13,933 nt of DNA from Candidatus Aphodoplasma excrementigallinarum (lineage in GTDB: Bacteria > Bacillota > Clostridia > UBA1381 > UMGS1253), in contig DVOF01000166.1 in assembly GCA_018713805.1 (NCBI GenBank), positions 1-13,933 on the forward strand, in the 5' to 3' direction. Below are positions 6,527-12,687 of the stretch, piece after piece. The translations under genes and the position numbers were made by a program. A model generated the notes under the pieces. It was not told where the DNA came from. It did not search any database and saw only the letters and a list, made by a program, of their open reading frames with translations. Within the stretch, counting starts at the first letter, position 1. Each line of letters begins with the position of its first letter.

Positions 6527-7333
6527 ATGGCTGGCATATTAGACGGAGAAAGGCAGTTCCACCTGCAAATCACGCAGGACGATATCGGAAAGTATGTGAT
6601 CCTGCCCGGCGACCCGGGCCGCGTGCCAAAGATTGCGGCGCGCTTTGACGGCGCGCGGCAGGTCGCGCAGAACCGGGAGTATAATGTCTACACCGGGACG
6701 CTCGACGGCGAGCGCGTGTCCGCCGTGTCGACCGGGATCGGCGGCCCCTCCGCCGCGATTGCGCTCGAAGAATTGGTACGCTGCGGCGCGCACACGTTCA
6801 TCCGCGTCGGGACGAGCGGCGGTATTGACACAAAGGTGTGCGGCGGCGACCTAATATTGGCGTCGGCAGCGGTACGCGGGGATGGCACGAGCAAAGAGTA
6901 CCTCCCGCCCGACTACCCGGCGGTCGCCGACTTCGAGGTGTTGAGCGCGCTTAGAAACGCGGCAGCCGCGCTCTGTGACGGTACGCCGGGCAACGCTTAC
7001 CACATCGGCGTAGTGCAGAGCAAGGACTCCTTTTATGGGGAAACGAACCCGGAATCCATGCCCATTGCCGAATACCTGCACGCGCGGTGGGAATCATATG
7101 TCCGGTGCGGGTGCCTCACCTCCGAGATGGAGTGCGCGACGCTGTTTAGCGTGGGCGCCGCGCGCCGGGTGCGCGTGGGCGGCGTCATCACTGCGCTTTG
7201 GAACGTGGAGCGGACAAAGGCCGGCATGGACGACGCCGTTTGCACGGACACCAGCAAGGCCATCGCCTGCGCGGTCGGCGCACTGCGGGAGCTGATTGCG
7301 TCCGACCGGCAAAACGGATATCCCGGCAGATAA
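6527..7333 (+). CDS. udp: Uridine phosphorylase-family nucleoside phosphorylase
   Basis: A 268-residue NP-I family enzyme; uridine phosphorylase splits uridine with phosphate into uracil and ribose-1-phosphate for salvage. Seen motifs: VILPGDPGRV (24-33, phosphate loop), STGIGGPSAAIALEEL (68-83), FIRVGTSGGI (91-100, phosphate and ribose site) and SEMECATLF (199-207, ribose-binding Met-Glu). The base-recognition segment reads FYGETNPESMP (169-179); the Gln and Arg that contact uracil in the E. coli enzyme have no obvious match here, so the preferred base is less certain. ATG at 6527 has AGGAGGT (6513-6519) seven bases upstream; a GTG at 6518 lies inside that site. It is a single-gene unit with its own promoter and terminator, and may act on related nucleosides. 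Confidence 0.87.
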   Translation: MAGILDGERQFHLQITQDDIGKYVILPGDPGRVPKIAARFDGARQVAQNREYNVYTGTLDGERVSAVSTGIGGPSAAIALEELVRCGAHTFIRVGTSGGIDTKVCGGDLILASAAVRGDGTSKEYLPPDYPAVADFEVLSALRNAAAALCDGTPGNAYHIGVVQSKDSFYGETNPESMPIAEYLHARWESYVRCGCLTSEMECATLFSVGAARRVRVGGVITALWNVERTKAGMDDAVCTDTSKAIACAVGALRELIASDRQNGYPGR

Positions 7334-7368
7334 AAAAGGATGGCCTTGTATGGAGGCCATCCTTTTTT
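7332..7368. terminator. Bidirectional intrinsic terminator
   Basis: An 8-base stem GGATGGCC/GGCCATCC (7338-7345 and 7355-7362) with a 9-base loop, flanked by six A and six T. It overlaps the stop codons of both the uridine phosphorylase gene and the convergent GH10 gene. Confidence 0.85.
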
Positions 7369-8698
7369 AGTCCGCAATGGTGAGTTTGCTTTCGTTCCAG
7401 CCGCCGCGGCAGAGCCGTAACGTCTGGCTGCTTGTTTTCCCGTCTGCGACGATTTCCGCGTCGTAGTCGCCGTAAAATCCCTTAAACGATGCTGTCCCGT
7501 CCGCGCCCGTCACACATTCCGTCTCCGTGTGCCACGTCTCGTGCAGCAGCCGCCGCAGCGCGTGGTAGGCCGGCTTTTTGGTAAAGTCGTAGCGCACCAG
7601 GCCGGCGTGGTAGATATTTTCGCCCGCGGACATGTCGCCCTGCGGCGCGAATGCCGCATAGCCGTCGACCAGGTTCCAGTAGATGATCGCCTCCATCGCC
7701 GGGTGGGAGAACCAGATTTTGTACAGGTTTTCCAGGATTTCCGCCTGCAATTCCTCATCCTCTGCTCCCCAGGAATAAGCCGGGATCGTAATCTCTGTAA
7801 TCTGGATCGGGCGGTTGAGGCGCGCGTACGTATCCAGCACGTCGTATATCCGCTTTGGATTCAGATAGAACGCCGCCTTGTCCTCCGCCTCCCGCTCGGG
7901 GTAGAACATATGGAACTGCATCCCGACTGCGTCAATACGCGCGCCCTTGCCGAGCGCACGCTCGATTTGCAGGTAGTAATTGCTCCGGTCGTACTTGTAG
8001 TTCTCCCACAAAAACGCCGACGCTTCATTGATAATCAGCTCGTTTGCAGTGAAGTATTTCTCCGCCAGCGCAAAGTTCCACTCGATCAAATCCGGCATCC
8101 GGAAAAACGCCTTCGGGTCGTTCCGCTCATTGCCGCAGAGCGTCTCGTTGATGACCTCCCACCCGTTGATACGTCCGGCGTACCGCTCTGACAGCGCGCG
8201 GTACCGCTCCTCGAGCAGACGTTTCGTTTCCGCGACATCGTCCGGCACCCACGGCGGTGAAAAGTCGACATACGTCAGGCAATGCGCCTTCGGCGTGATA
8301 CCGTTTTGCTCGCAGTAGTCCAGGCACAAGTCCGGCACAGGCCGCCGGTACACTTTTTCGCTGTCTGCCGTAAAGCGCGGCTTGCCCTGCTTTGGCTCGA
8401 GGCCGTTCCAGTAAAACGGCAGCGTCGCCATGTTGAACAGATCCTTAAAGTATTCCTTGTAGCGCGCGTTCTTTTCCGCGCTCTCGAGTTCGTCCAGCAT
8501 AAACAAATTCGCGCCGAAGGAAAACTCGTGGCGCTTCTGGCGCAGCTTGACCCGTGCGCCCTGTACCGGCGCGCCGGACGCGTCCGTCACCGTAATGTAG
8601 CCGTACCCCTTCCGGTTCTGCTCAATGCCGTCGCGGACACGGTCCTCCATGTAGCCGCGGTACTTTTCAAAATACCGCATTACGTTTTTATTTGCCAT
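7367..8698 (-). CDS. Divergent GH10 (endo-beta-1,4-xylanase-like) glycosidase, no signal peptide
   Basis: A 443-residue retaining GH10-type glycosidase. Residues about 30-66 form a small beta domain (GYGYITVTDASGAPVQGARV...RHEFSFGAN) often placed before such barrels. The barrel shows YWNGLEPKQG (96-105), GWEVINET (179-186) with acid/base Glu185, GMQFHMFYP (259-267), IQITEITIPA (298-307) with nucleophile Glu302 and YWNLVDG (340-346). A C-terminal beta segment (about 395-440) follows. The usual GH10 H-x-L-x-W-H element reads HCLTYV (139-144), lacking its Trp and second His, so classical xylanase activity is not assured. With no signal peptide it probably acts on imported oligosaccharides. The start has GGAGGGGG upstream. 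It is divergent from an AraC regulator that likely controls it. Confidence 0.86.
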   Translation of the reverse strand: MANKNVMRYFEKYRGYMEDRVRDGIEQNRKGYGYITVTDASGAPVQGARVKLRQKRHEFSFGANLFMLDELESAEKNARYKEYFKDLFNMATLPFYWNGLEPKQGKPRFTADSEKVYRRPVPDLCLDYCEQNGITPKAHCLTYVDFSPPWVPDDVAETKRLLEERYRALSERYAGRINGWEVINETLCGNERNDPKAFFRMPDLIEWNFALAEKYFTANELIINEASAFLWENYKYDRSNYYLQIERALGKGARIDAVGMQFHMFYPEREAEDKAAFYLNPKRIYDVLDTYARLNRPIQITEITIPAYSWGAEDEELQAEILENLYKIWFSHPAMEAIIYWNLVDGYAAFAPQGDMSAGENIYHAGLVRYDFTKKPAYHALRRLLHETWHTETECVTGADGTASFKGFYGDYDAEIVADGKTSSQTLRLCRGGWNESKLTIAD

Positions 8699-8739
8699 AT
8701 GTATCCCCCTCCCGGCTCATGCCGCTTCCTGTTAACCGC

Positions 8740-8768
8740 ATTATAGGGTAAAAAATCGCACCTGTAAA
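8740..8768 (-). promoter_or_regulatory. Promoter of the GH10 gene
   Basis: On the minus strand TTTACA (8768-8763) and a consensus TATAAT (8745-8740) are 17 bases apart. Two similar words, AAAAAATCG (8750-8758) and AAAAAACGA (8772-8780), are 22 bases apart. This is a spacing AraC-type dimers can use, but the words are low in complexity. Confidence 0.6.
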
Positions 8769-8790
8769 CAGAAAAAACGATACAAAAGAA

Positions 8791-8819
8791 TTGATTTTCG
8801 CAACAAAGTGTGGTATCCT
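8791..8819 (+). promoter_or_regulatory. Promoter of the second AraC regulator
   Basis: TTGATT (8791-8796) and TATCCT (8814-8819) are 17 bases apart, with TG one base before the -10 (extended -10). It faces away from the GH10 promoter in the same 144-base gap. Confidence 0.55.
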
Positions 8820-8842
8820 GCCTCAAGAAGGGAGGGCTTTCT

Positions 8843-9601
8843 ATGCCACTTGCAAACATGGCCGTCCGCCTGCGGGACGTTCTGCTCTTTTCCCGCAGGG
8901 CCGGCGTATACCATACCAATCCGCGCAGCTTTGCGTCGCTGTCCTACCGCCTGGAGGCAAGAAGCAAATATATCTGCGGCGGGAAAAAACTTCACACCCG
9001 CACAAATTACATGAGCTATGTCCCGCCGGAGCTCTCTTACGACCAGGTTGGGAGCGACTCAAGCGCCATTGTGTTCCACTTTGACGTGTTCGGGAGCTTC
9101 CCGGACGAAATCGAGGTCTTTGAATTTGCAGACTATGAAGCCTACAAGACGCTGTTTCAAAAGGCGCTTGCCATCTGGGACGGGCGGGAACCCGGCTACC
9201 AGTACCGCGCCACTGCCGTCCTGTATGAAATCCTTGCCGCCATGCAGCAGGGCTGCGCTGCGCCCGGTGCTCCGGGCGGTGATTTTGTGACGCAGGCAAA
9301 AGACTATATCGACGCACACTTTTCCGACCCGTCCCTGACGGTGCAGCAGCTCGCCGCCCGCGCCTATGTCAGCTCTTCCTACCTGCGCCGCCGTTTCCGG
9401 GAGGCGTACCAGGCCGGCCCGAAGGAATATCTCGACGCCGTCCGGCTGCAATATGCGCGCTCCCTGCTGCAAACGGGCTACTACACGCAAGCGGAGGTCG
9501 CCGCACGCTGCGGCTACCGGGATGTAAAGTACTTCCGTACGCTGTTTTCCCGCAAATGCGGGCAGACCATTTCTGCGTACTGCCGCGCCCATTTGAAATA
9601 A
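8843..9601 (+). CDS. AraC-family regulator, probably of the GH10 gene
   Basis: A 252-residue transcription factor. The N-terminal part (about 10-135) has the spacing of an AraC effector domain (GGKKLHTRTNYMSYVPPELSYDQ..., then AIVFHFDVFG) but is a weak match to the cupin pattern seen in the fucose-locus regulator. The C-terminal part (about 150-250) is a clear AraC DNA-binding domain: DPSLTVQQLAARAYVSSSYLRRRFREAY (162-189) and AEVAARCGYRDVKYFRTLFSRKCGQTISAY (217-246). ATG at 8843 has GGGAGGG (8830-8836) six bases upstream; an in-frame GTG at 8810 lies within the promoter. Its divergent position points to control of the GH10 enzyme, perhaps by a xylo-oligosaccharide. The effector is inferred. 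Confidence 0.88.
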   Translation: MPLANMAVRLRDVLLFSRRAGVYHTNPRSFASLSYRLEARSKYICGGKKLHTRTNYMSYVPPELSYDQVGSDSSAIVFHFDVFGSFPDEIEVFEFADYEAYKTLFQKALAIWDGREPGYQYRATAVLYEILAAMQQGCAAPGAPGGDFVTQAKDYIDAHFSDPSLTVQQLAARAYVSSSYLRRRFREAYQAGPKEYLDAVRLQYARSLLQTGYYTQAEVAARCGYRDVKYFRTLFSRKCGQTISAYCRAHLK

Positions 9602-9612
9602 ACGGCAAAACC

Positions 9613-9641
9613 TTGTAAAAACGCCAAAAACGTGGTATACT
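9613..9641 (+). promoter_or_regulatory. Promoter of the phosphodiesterase-coaX operon
   Basis: TTGTAA (9613-9618) and TATACT (9636-9641) are 17 bases apart, with TG one base before the -10. It begins just after the AraC stop codon, so the operon has its own start. Confidence 0.6.
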
Positions 9642-9676
9642 ATTACCGCTTTCACAGATACACGGGAGGGAAGGAC

Positions 9677-10147
9677 ATGGAGCTCCTTGTTTTTTCAGAC
9701 ACACATCAGCGGATAAACGGCTGTATCGACATTATCGGGCAGGGCGGTAGGGTCGACGCGGTGCTGCACGCCGGCGATCTGGTACGCGACGCGGAGGATC
9801 TTGCCGCGGCGTTTCCGGATATCCCGTTTTATTATGTCAGCGGCAACAACGACCTGTTTGACCGCTGCCCGGAGGAGCGCATCCTGACCTTTTCGGGGGT
9901 GAAGCTCCTTTTGACGCACGGGCATACGCACAATGTGCGCTTTGGGGAGCGCGAGCTGGCGAATTACGCTAAAAAACAGGGTGCGGCGCTGGCCGTGTTT
10001 GGGCATACGCACCAGTCGTTTGACGGTATGGTAAACGGCGTACATCTGCTCAATCCCGGGACAATGGGGTATGCGCCGCAAAGCTATGCGCGGATTACCA
10101 TAAATGGGGAAGAAATTTTTACAAAGATTGTCCGCTACGGCGGATGA
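9677..10147 (+). CDS. YfcE/MJ0936-type metallophosphoesterase
   Basis: A 156-residue calcineurin-like phosphodiesterase. All metal-binding blocks are in order: FSDTH (6-10), HAGDL (31-35), GNND (56-59), LTHGHTH (79-85), FGHTH (108-112) and NPGT (126-129). Members hydrolyse phosphodiesters with two bound divalent metals (often Mn2+) in the cytoplasm; the natural substrate is generally unknown. ATG at 9677 follows GGGAGG (9664-9669), whereas an upstream in-frame GTG at 9632 lies in the promoter. The stop is directly followed by the coaX region, with the coaX start only 18 bases on, so the two are co-transcribed. Confidence 0.92.
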   Translation: MELLVFSDTHQRINGCIDIIGQGGRVDAVLHAGDLVRDAEDLAAAFPDIPFYYVSGNNDLFDRCPEERILTFSGVKLLLTHGHTHNVRFGERELANYAKKQGAALAVFGHTHQSFDGMVNGVHLLNPGTMGYAPQSYARITINGEEIFTKIVRYGG

Positions 10148-10165
10148 ATGCGGGGGTTGGGACAA

Positions 10166-10936
10166 ATGATTTTAGTGATCGATGTGGGGAATACAAACAT
10201 TGTCGTTGGGGCATTTGAAGGCGATACGCTGGTCAAGAATTGGCGCATCTCGACCGATTATAAAAAGAGCGCGGACGAGATGGGGCTTTTGCTGGTACAG
10301 CTTATAAGCTACCACGGGCTGCGCGTCGAACAGATCGAAAGCGTAATCATATCGTCCGTCGTGCCGCAGGTTATGTTCTCGCTCGAGCGGGCGGTGCGCC
10401 GCTACTTAAAGCATGAGCCGCTGATTATCACAAAGGATGTGAATACCGGCATCCGAATCCTCTACGACAACCCGAGCGAAGTCGGCGCAGACCGGATTGT
10501 AAACGCGGTCGCGGTACACCACTATTACCCGGGCGACGCAATTATCATTGACTTTGGCACGGCGACGACGTTCTGCGCGCTGACGGCCGAGGCCGACTAC
10601 TTAGGCGGCGTTATCTGTCCGGGGATCAAAATTTCGCTCGACGCGCTGATCGAACGCACGGCAAAGCTGCCCAAGATCGAGATTATCCGCCCACCGCATG
10701 TGATTGGGAAAAACACGGTCGAATCCATGCAGGCGGGCATGGTATTTGGCTACGCGGGCCAGATCGAAAACATCGTACGCTGTATGAAGCAGGAGATGGG
10801 CGGCGGCGACATCACCGTCATTGCCACGGGCGGGATTGCCTCTCTGATCAAGGAGGCGACCGACGCGATTGATATCCTCGATTCGCACCTGACGCTCAAA
10901 GGGCTCAAAATTTTATACGACCGGAATAAAAATTAA
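10166..10936 (+). CDS. coaX: Type III pantothenate kinase
   Basis: It phosphorylates pantothenate with ATP, the first step of coenzyme A synthesis. The 256-residue length is typical. Motifs seen: MILVIDVGNTNIVVG (1-15, phosphate loop with Asp6), NPSEVGADRIVNAVA (102-116, with catalytic Asp109), IIDFGTATTF (127-136, Asp129), GGVICPG (147-153), ERTAKLP (163-169) and GKNTVESMQAG (181-191). The start at 10166 gives the usual MILxIDVGNT beginning; an ATG at 10148, directly after the previous stop, would add six atypical residues. It is second in an operon with the phosphodiesterase and ends at a strong terminator. CoaX differs from the PanK-I and PanK-II families in being resistant to feedback by CoA. 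Confidence 0.95.
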   Translation: MILVIDVGNTNIVVGAFEGDTLVKNWRISTDYKKSADEMGLLLVQLISYHGLRVEQIESVIISSVVPQVMFSLERAVRRYLKHEPLIITKDVNTGIRILYDNPSEVGADRIVNAVAVHHYYPGDAIIIDFGTATTFCALTAEADYLGGVICPGIKISLDALIERTAKLPKIEIIRPPHVIGKNTVESMQAGMVFGYAGQIENIVRCMKQEMGGGDITVIATGGIASLIKEATDAIDILDSHLTLKGLKILYDRNKN

Positions 10937-10947
10937 CAGAATTGCCA

Positions 10948-10985
10948 AAGGCGTTTCCAAAAAGGAAACGCCTTAAAATTTTTTT
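10948..10985 (+). terminator. Intrinsic terminator after coaX
   Basis: A perfect 11-base stem AAGGCGTTTCC/GGAAACGCCTT (10948-10958 and 10964-10974) with a 5-base A loop is followed by a run of seven T (10979-10985). Confidence 0.9.
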
Positions 10986-11040
10986 GGTTATTTTTCTCCA
11001 GACCTTAACCAAACCGATTTTTGTCCCACTATATCAGTGA

Positions 11041-11054
11041 AATCATCGATGATT
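11041..11054. promoter_or_regulatory. 14-base perfect palindrome before the sigma factor gene
   Basis: AATCATCGATGATT is self-complementary over all 14 bases and sits between a weak promoter-like pair (TTAACC 11005-11010; TATATC 11030-11035, 19-base spacer) and the Shine-Dalgarno site (11062-11068). It would lie at or just after the transcription start, a good repressor position. Whether a protein binds is unknown. Confidence 0.4.
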
Positions 11055-11075
11055 CCAGTGCAGGAGGGATGTCCG

Positions 11076-12638
11076 TTGGACAAGTCCGAACTCGATATCA
11101 AAATCACAGAAGCCGCCAAAACCATATTGTCCTACTGCAGGGCGCGCACATCCAATCCGTTTGATGCGGAGGATTTGGCGCAGGAGATTCTGGCGCAACT
11201 CTGCCAGTCCGTGGCAAATATCCGCAACGCAGACGCCTTTTATGGGTTTATGTGGGCAGTCGCAGGCAATGTTTACAGACAGTGGTGCAAAAATAGGGCA
11301 AAAAGAAAAGAGTGTGCGCTCGACGAATCGCTGCACGCCGAAGCGTTTGCAGCAGACGGCGACACTTCCGAAGTGAACCTGCTGCGCCGCGAGTTATCGC
11401 TCCTTGCGAAAAAATACCGCAAGGCCGTGATTCTGTACTATATCGAGGGTAAATCCTGCTCACAGGTGTCAGCCGAGCTTGCAATTGGGGAAAGCATGGT
11501 GAAGTATCTGCTGTTCAAATCCAGACAAATTTTGAAGGAAGGTGTGCGTATGGAACGGAATTACGGCGAACAGAGCTATCACCCGAAAGGGCTGTCGCTT
11601 CTGTTTTGGGGCGGCGGGGCAAACCGGTACTACCATTTGTGCGACAGCAAGATTTCGCAAAATATTTTGTTTTCCTGTTACAACGACAAACTTACCGCTG
11701 AGCAGATCAGCCTTGAAATCGGCGTTGCCCTGCCATATATGGAAGACAATCTGAAAGAACTCTATGATTATGACCTGCTGAAAAAGGAGGGGAAGCGGTA
11801 CTACACAAACATTGTCATATTCACGGAAGATTTTGCAAAGGAAGTGACCGCAAAGACTACTGCGCTGAGAGAACGTATTGCAGATATCGTCATGCAGGCG
11901 GTTACTGACCAGGAGGATGAAGTAAGAAGGCTCGGCTTTTCCGGGGCGGACATGAACGGCAATTCGTTTACATGGCAAATGGTATGCTTTGTATTATACT
12001 ATGCAGTCGTAGAAAATCTGCAAAGCAAGCTGGACGTAACATATCCAAAAGATAAATTCGGCGCCCACTGCTTCGTTTGGGGCGCGGAGGACGGCATGCA
12101 CAACACATGGAAGTCGCAGTTCGGGTTCGGTATCTCAAGTACGTCAAATGACAGCGGCTACGTTCAATTTATGGATTTCCCAATCAACGGGGAAATGGTG
12201 CATCCCTATTTTTATAACCGGCAGAGTATAACGAATGTGTTTCTCGATATTGCGCGCGGTAAGACAGGCCATTTCAGCGAAAACGACATAGCCGCCGCTG
12301 CGGAATTGGTGCGTAAGGGATATGTCGCCAGAACGGGAGACGGCCTGCGCGTCAACACGCCTGTTTTCACAAAAGAGCAGCATCAAGCGCTCAAGCAACT
12401 CTTTGCCCACGTCTGTGAGCAGATTTCAAATGAGGCGGAAACGCTGCTTGATATCGTGGCGCAGGTTTTGAAAAACTATGTCCCGGTACATCTAAAAGGC
12501 TTGGCAAGAGACATGGCATATTTGCGCCTGTTTGATGATGCAATCTCCGCCCCGGTTGCAATTTTGGCCGAGCGCAGGTATCTATTGCCTTACAGCGGTG
12601 GGGCGCTTCTTCCGACAACCTACGTCGTACTCAATTAA
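11076..12638 (+). CDS. ECF-type sigma factor fused to a long uncharacterised C-terminal domain
   Basis: A 520-residue protein. Residues about 8-75 are sigma region 2 (FDAEDLAQEILAQLC, then NADAFYGFMWAVAGNVYRQWCKNRAKRK), and about 100-155 are sigma region 4 (LAKKYRKAVILYYIEGKSCSQVSAELAIGESMVKYLLFKSRQIL). A plain ECF factor would end near 160-190. Here some 365 more residues follow, with a winged-helix-like unit (about 190-255, DKLTAEQISLEIGVALPYMEDNLKELYDYDLLKKEGKRYYTNIVIFT) and a similar, shorter unit (about 384-440, ending RVNTPVFTKEQ). No membrane segment is seen. TTG at 11076 is the preferred start because AGGAGGG (11062-11068) lies seven bases upstream; the frame also has GTG 11037 and ATG 11049, without such a site. 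It is a single gene with its own terminator and no adjacent anti-sigma gene, so the tail may be the control domain. Regulon unknown. Confidence 0.85.
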   Translation: MDKSELDIKITEAAKTILSYCRARTSNPFDAEDLAQEILAQLCQSVANIRNADAFYGFMWAVAGNVYRQWCKNRAKRKECALDESLHAEAFAADGDTSEVNLLRRELSLLAKKYRKAVILYYIEGKSCSQVSAELAIGESMVKYLLFKSRQILKEGVRMERNYGEQSYHPKGLSLLFWGGGANRYYHLCDSKISQNILFSCYNDKLTAEQISLEIGVALPYMEDNLKELYDYDLLKKEGKRYYTNIVIFTEDFAKEVTAKTTALRERIADIVMQAVTDQEDEVRRLGFSGADMNGNSFTWQMVCFVLYYAVVENLQSKLDVTYPKDKFGAHCFVWGAEDGMHNTWKSQFGFGISSTSNDSGYVQFMDFPINGEMVHPYFYNRQSITNVFLDIARGKTGHFSENDIAAAAELVRKGYVARTGDGLRVNTPVFTKEQHQALKQLFAHVCEQISNEAETLLDIVAQVLKNYVPVHLKGLARDMAYLRLFDDAISAPVAILAERRYLLPYSGGALLPTTYVVLN

Positions 12639-12646
12639 TTTTTATT

Positions 12647-12678
12647 AAAAAAGACGCTTCTTATGGAAGCGTCTTTTT
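12647..12678. terminator. Bidirectional intrinsic terminator
   Basis: A stem GACGCTTC/GAAGCGTC (12653-12660 and 12666-12673) with a 5-base loop is extended by A- and T-tracts on both sides. It serves the sigma factor gene and the convergent GH39-like gene. Confidence 0.87.
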
Positions 12679-12687
12679 ACAGTAAAA

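Noticed and set aside
11005..11035. An ECF-type self-recognised promoter before the sigma factor gene
   Set aside because: AACC is present, but no -10 of the expected type lies at the usual distance; the alternative sigma-A pair has a 19-base spacer, so no promoter is called with confidence.
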